Below, one piece after another: positions 4,118 to 6,023 of a stretch of 6,023 nucleotides of DNA. The position numbers were made by a program, and so were the translations under genes. The notes beneath the pieces were generated by a model, which saw nothing but the letters and a program-made list of their open reading frames with translations, did no database searches and was not told where the DNA came from. Source of the stretch: an uncultured Pseudobdellovibrionaceae bacterium (GTDB taxonomy: Bacteria > Bdellovibrionota > Bdellovibrionia > Bdellovibrionales > JAMPXM01); NCBI GenBank assembly GCA_934277865.1, contig CAKQVW010000189.1, positions 1 to 6,023 of the forward strand, given 5' to 3'. Within the stretch, counting starts at the first letter, position 1, and each line of letters begins with the position of its first letter.

Positions 4118-5110
4118 ATGAAGTCTCGATCTCGCTTAATGCTTGAAAAATCTATCGCAGCAATGCTGTCTGCAATAGAGATATACAATAAACCTGACTT
4201 TAAGTATCGCGAGGAGACTTTTTCTGTTCTGTGTATTAACGCTTGGGAGTTATTGTTAAAAGCAAAAGTTCTCAATTTGGCCAGCAATAAAGTGACCTCA
4301 CTTTATGCAATGGAGTATAGAACCCTAAAAAGTGGAAAGAAATCTACGGTTAAGAGGTCAAAAACCAATCGATCCGGAAACCCTCTTTCAATCAATCTCT
4401 TTGAAGCCTACCGGATCGCTACCGAGGATTATGGCGTTAAGATAGAAAAAGCGGTAAATGACAATTTGGTCGCGCTTACTGAAATTAGGGACAATTCAAT
4501 ACATTTCGTGAATGATGACTTGCTCTTATCCCTGAAGATTCAGGAGCTAGGCAGTGCATCACTGCAAAACTACCTCCATCTTGTATCTAGTTGGTTTGGT
4601 GATGTCCTGTCAGGATATAACTTTTACCTCATGCCACTATCTTTCTTTCGAAACTTCAATGAAGCCCCCGGCGTTTCGCTCAACTCAAATGAACGTAAGG
4701 TTCTAGAGTACATAAAAAAGTCAGAAGAGGGGTATGATAGCAGCGAGGATGTTGGCGATTACAACTTGACTCTGAGAATTGATGTTAAATTCCAGAAAGT
4801 TAAGAGCACGTCTGGCTTGCCGGTTCAGGTCACTAATGATCCAAGTGCAACCGCCGTTTATTTAACGGAAGAAGATTTTTCGGATAAGTATCCGTGGGAT
4901 TACGATATCCTTTGTACGCGGTTGTCCAAGCGATATTCTGATTTCAAGATGAACGCAGAATATCATAAAATAAGAAAAAAATTGGAAGGAGATAAGAAAT
5001 TTGCGTACGAGCGACTTCTGAACCCGAAGAATCCAAATGGCGGGAAAAAGATATTTTATAACCCGAACATTCAGAAAGAGTTCGATAAACATTACACAAA
5101 GATAAGTTAA
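4118..5110 (+). CDS. DUF3644-type HEPN domain protein, cassette 8
   Basis: The ATG at 4118 has a good ribosome-binding site (AAGGGAG, 4107-4113). The 330-residue product begins with LEKSIAAMLSAIEIYNKPDF, KYREETFSVLCINAWELLLK (residues 9-48). This pattern is what I know of DUF3644, a family placed in the HEPN superfamily by published comparative work. The HEPN signature R124-D-N-S-I-H129 (R-x4-H, polar residue after R) lies at the expected distance, after a basic linker (KSGKKSTVKRSKTNR, 71-85). The C-terminal half (about 190-330) is charged, lysine-rich, unassigned, and might bind nucleic acid. The inferred role is a ribonuclease toxin or phage-defence effector in the cytoplasm. The gene is clearly AT-richer than the fumarase, and its attC differs from all others here, so it was probably captured from another host. 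The stop TAA overlaps the R'' box. Confidence 0.8.
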   Translation: MKSRSRLMLEKSIAAMLSAIEIYNKPDFKYREETFSVLCINAWELLLKAKVLNLASNKVTSLYAMEYRTLKSGKKSTVKRSKTNRSGNPLSINLFEAYRIATEDYGVKIEKAVNDNLVALTEIRDNSIHFVNDDLLLSLKIQELGSASLQNYLHLVSSWFGDVLSGYNFYLMPLSFFRNFNEAPGVSLNSNERKVLEYIKKSEEGYDSSEDVGDYNLTLRIDVKFQKVKSTSGLPVQVTNDPSATAVYLTEEDFSDKYPWDYDILCTRLSKRYSDFKMNAEYHKIRKKLEGDKKFAYERLLNPKNPNGGKKIFYNPNIQKEFDKHYTKIS

Positions 5111-5152
5111 CAAGGCATTGCAGCGGACAAGCCGCTGAATGCAGCGTTAGCG
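5105..5152 (+). repeat. attC site of cassette 8 (short, foreign type, 48 bp)
   Basis: The left box is AGTTAAC (5105-5111, imperfect R'') and R' is GTTAGCG (5146-5152). GCATT-CAGCGG pairs with CCGCTGAATGC around the loop ACAAG, leaving an unpaired G instead of the A found in the other sites. Length and sequence differ from both other subtypes in the array. Confidence 0.82.
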
Positions 5153-5155
5153 CTC

Positions 5156-5542
5156 ATGTCAATCGCCCTTCGAATGTCCTCGTCCGGCTTCGGCGCAGCA
5201 TTGGCGGCAGTCTTTTTTTGGGGCTACGCGGGCTTGGCGAACGTTGGAAGTGCCGGGAACCCCATGGAATCCGGTCGTTCTGAAGCGATGTTCGCTGGCC
5301 CACTTTATTTGCTGCTCCTTCTGATACTTGCCTGGGTTTGCAAAAAATCGAAGGATCCGAGGGCGATCGCTTACGGGATGGAGGTGTGGAAGATATTGAA
5401 GAAGACGGGTATTGCGCTGTTGCTTTGTGTTCCCGCTGCATTTTTCTTCATCGGTTTCGTTGCCCCACCTTTCATCGTCGCAACTTCTGCAGTATATCTT
5501 CTGATGTCAGCAATCAATGTGAATCCGAGCAATGGGCGCTAA
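5156..5542 (+). CDS. Small multi-pass membrane protein of unknown function, cassette 9
   Basis: The ATG at 5156 is 4 bp after the R' box, with no ribosome-binding site, so translation may be leaderless or start at the internal ATG (5174). The 128-residue product has a hydrophobic segment at about 11-30 (GFGAALAAVFFWGYAGL), a second at 45-62 (MFAGPLYLLLLLILAWVC) followed by the basic cluster KKSK, and a long one at 84-120 (GIALLLCVPAAFFFIGFVAP onward) that may be one or two helices. This gives three or four membrane spans. I recognise no family. The TAA stop lies in GCGCTAAC (5536-5543), which resembles an R'' box, whereas the functional R'' is 24 bp further right, so the 3' end looks rebuilt. 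A role in membrane stress, transport or immunity cannot be told from the sequence. Confidence 0.6.
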   Translation: MSIALRMSSSGFGAALAAVFFWGYAGLANVGSAGNPMESGRSEAMFAGPLYLLLLLILAWVCKKSKDPRAIAYGMEVWKILKKTGIALLLCVPAAFFFIGFVAPPFIVATSAVYLLMSAINVNPSNGR

Positions 5543-5566
5543 CAGGTTTCCCGTTTTGGCGTCTGG

Positions 5567-5626
5567 GTCTAACTGTGCAGTCAAGCCGAACCGCCTACGG
5601 CGGGCGGCTCACTTTCGGCGTTAGAG
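5567..5626 (+). repeat. attC site of cassette 9 (type I palindrome, 60 bp)
   Basis: R'' is GTCTAAC (5567-5573) and R' is GTTAGAG (5620-5626). AAGCCG-ACCGCC and GGCGGGCGGCT form the imperfect palindrome. The 27 bases at 5550-5576 equal 3747-3773, so the left border is shared with cassette 6 while the palindrome is of the other subtype. Confidence 0.9.
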
Positions 5627-5629
5627 GTC

Positions 5630-5883
5630 ATGAAAATGAAGATTAAGAAACGCGGCAAGAAAAAAAGCAAAGCGATCTTGCAAAATTAAAAAAACGTTTG
5701 GCTCAACTGCAGTCTGGTATCGCCACTGCCACTTCTGACGTGACAAAAAACAAATTAATTCTTCAAGTTTTTGACGTTGAAGCAAAAATCAAAATTGAGA
5801 ATTTTCATAAAATCACAGGATTTAATAGAATCAAGGGCGATGAAATACCATCTGGAGCCCCTGGGTTGGGAAAAAGGAGCTAG
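5630..5883 (+). pseudogene. Short lysine-rich gene of cassette 10, apparently frameshifted at a poly-A run
   Basis: ATG codons at 5630 and 5636 follow AGAGG (5623-5627), most of it from the R' box; the second is better spaced. That frame reads MKMKIKKRGKKKSKAILQN and stops at 5687-5689. The frame one base back has no start of its own near a ribosome-binding site, but from about 5659 it continues smoothly: EKKQSDLAKLKKRLAQLQSG, then KLILQVFDVEAKIKIENFHK, ending with TAG at 5881-5883. Joining the two at the seven-A run (5660-5666) gives one protein of about 83 residues with a basic, coiled-coil-like N-terminus. The break may be a real mutation, a sequencing error in the homopolymer, or a -1 slippage site. 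A TTG start at 5698 would give 61 residues but has no ribosome-binding site. The family is unknown. Confidence 0.5.
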
Positions 5884-5898
5884 TCAATTCTTGCATTG

Positions 5899-5947
5899 TT
5901 CTAACCATTCGTCGCAGCCGACCGCCTACGGCGTCGGCTGAACTCAG
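5899..5947 (+). repeat. Truncated attC at the end of cassette 10 (type II, right half-site missing)
   Basis: R'' is TTCTAAC (5899-5905), followed by TCGTCGCAGCCGACCG and GGCGTCGGCTGAACTCAG as in the sites at 3163 and 3764. After AACTCAG (5947) those sites continue with GG-CGTTAGCC; here the sequence switches to AGCTACAAGG and no GTTRRRY box follows. The site is cut about 6 bp before R' and should not be able to recombine. Confidence 0.8.
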
Positions 5948-5987
5948 AGCTACAAGGGCTTCCCCACCTTTGCAAGCAATACCTCTC

Positions 5988-6018
5988 CCTGGGTTGATCG
6001 CACAGCGATCAACCCAGG
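5988..6018. repeat. Perfect 14-bp inverted repeat with a 3-nt loop
   Basis: CCTGGGTTGATCGC, ACA, GCGATCAACCCAGG. No T-run follows on either strand inside the window, so it is not a clear intrinsic terminator. It could be the terminator stem or operator of a gene beyond the right edge, or part of whatever interrupted the last attC. The 40 bases before it (5948-5987) hold nothing I can name. Confidence 0.6.
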
Positions 6019-6023
6019 CATGG

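Larger units (their letters stand above)
412..5947 (+). mobile_element. Chromosomal integron cassette array (ten cassettes, no integrase seen)
   Basis: Ten attC sites at irregular spacing divide the region into units of about 250-1150 bp, most holding one or two genes. Measured from R' to the next R', the cassettes start at 423, 725, 971, 2063, 3215, 3494, 3816, 4095, 5146 and 5620. All attC sites have the same orientation and six of the larger genes are on the plus strand, as in normal arrays. Cassette genes differ in base composition from each other and from the fumarase, which fits independent acquisition. With this polarity the integrase and attI should lie to the left, but only the fumarase gene is there. 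The array is thus either a cluster of attC sites that has lost its integrase or an unusual arrangement whose integrase is outside the window. Confidence 0.9.

Noticed and set aside
5154..5441. Minus-strand frame opposite the membrane-protein gene
   Set aside because: It is the antisense shadow of a GC-rich gene with alternating polar composition; the plus strand gives coherent membrane helices.
672..5947. Repeated palindromes as a CRISPR array or REP elements
   Set aside because: Spacing is irregular (about 250-1150 bp), the units hold genes, and each palindrome is bounded by GTCTAAC-like and GTTAG boxes with an unpaired base, which is diagnostic of attC.

Overview
The window is a run of integron gene cassettes lying directly downstream of a chromosomal housekeeping gene. 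It opens with the 3' end of a GC-rich gene for a class I (iron-sulfur) fumarate hydratase, closed by a textbook intrinsic terminator. From about base 412 the composition drops and becomes patchy. The sequence is then divided by ten attC recombination sites, each running from a GTCTAAC-like R'' box to a GTTAG R' box, with an imperfect palindrome between them that carries one unpaired base. The organism is probably a gammaproteobacterium of the Xanthomonadales (Xanthomonas, Lysobacter, Stenotrophomonas, Pseudoxanthomonas or a relative). This rests on the high GC of the housekeeping gene and on attC sites resembling those I remember from that group; it is inference, not proof.

Layout: fumarase tail (1-235), terminator (265-287), a gene-free attI-like region (288-429), then ten cassettes. 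C1 (423-724) and C2 (725-970) carry small genes on the minus strand. C3 (971-2062) encodes a protein resembling aerolysin/ETX-MTX2 beta-pore-forming proteins. C4 (2063-3214) has two genes, a HEPN-like protein with an R-N-x-x-x-H motif and a membrane-anchored partner. C5, C6 and C7 (3215-4094) are three diverged copies of one cassette type that has an open frame but does not vary like coding DNA. C8 (4095-5145) encodes a DUF3644-type HEPN protein. C9 (5146-5619) encodes a small membrane protein. C10 (5620-5947) holds a short lysine-rich gene that looks frameshifted, and its attC lacks its right half. A 14-bp perfect hairpin ends the window.

No integron integrase gene is visible. The attC orientation and gene direction place the insertion end on the left, where only about 180 bp separate the fumarase from a simple attI-like site (GTCTAAC-TCTA-GTTAGCC). 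The integrase has therefore been lost, or it lies outside the window in an unusual arrangement.

The cassettes do not form a pathway. Two HEPN proteins and a possible pore-former suggest a store of defence, toxin or competition genes. The least explained parts are the three-copy C5-C7 family, the HEPN plus membrane-protein pair in C4, and the minus-strand cassettes whose expression signals partly come from the recombination sites. All functional calls were made by reading the translations; no database search was run.
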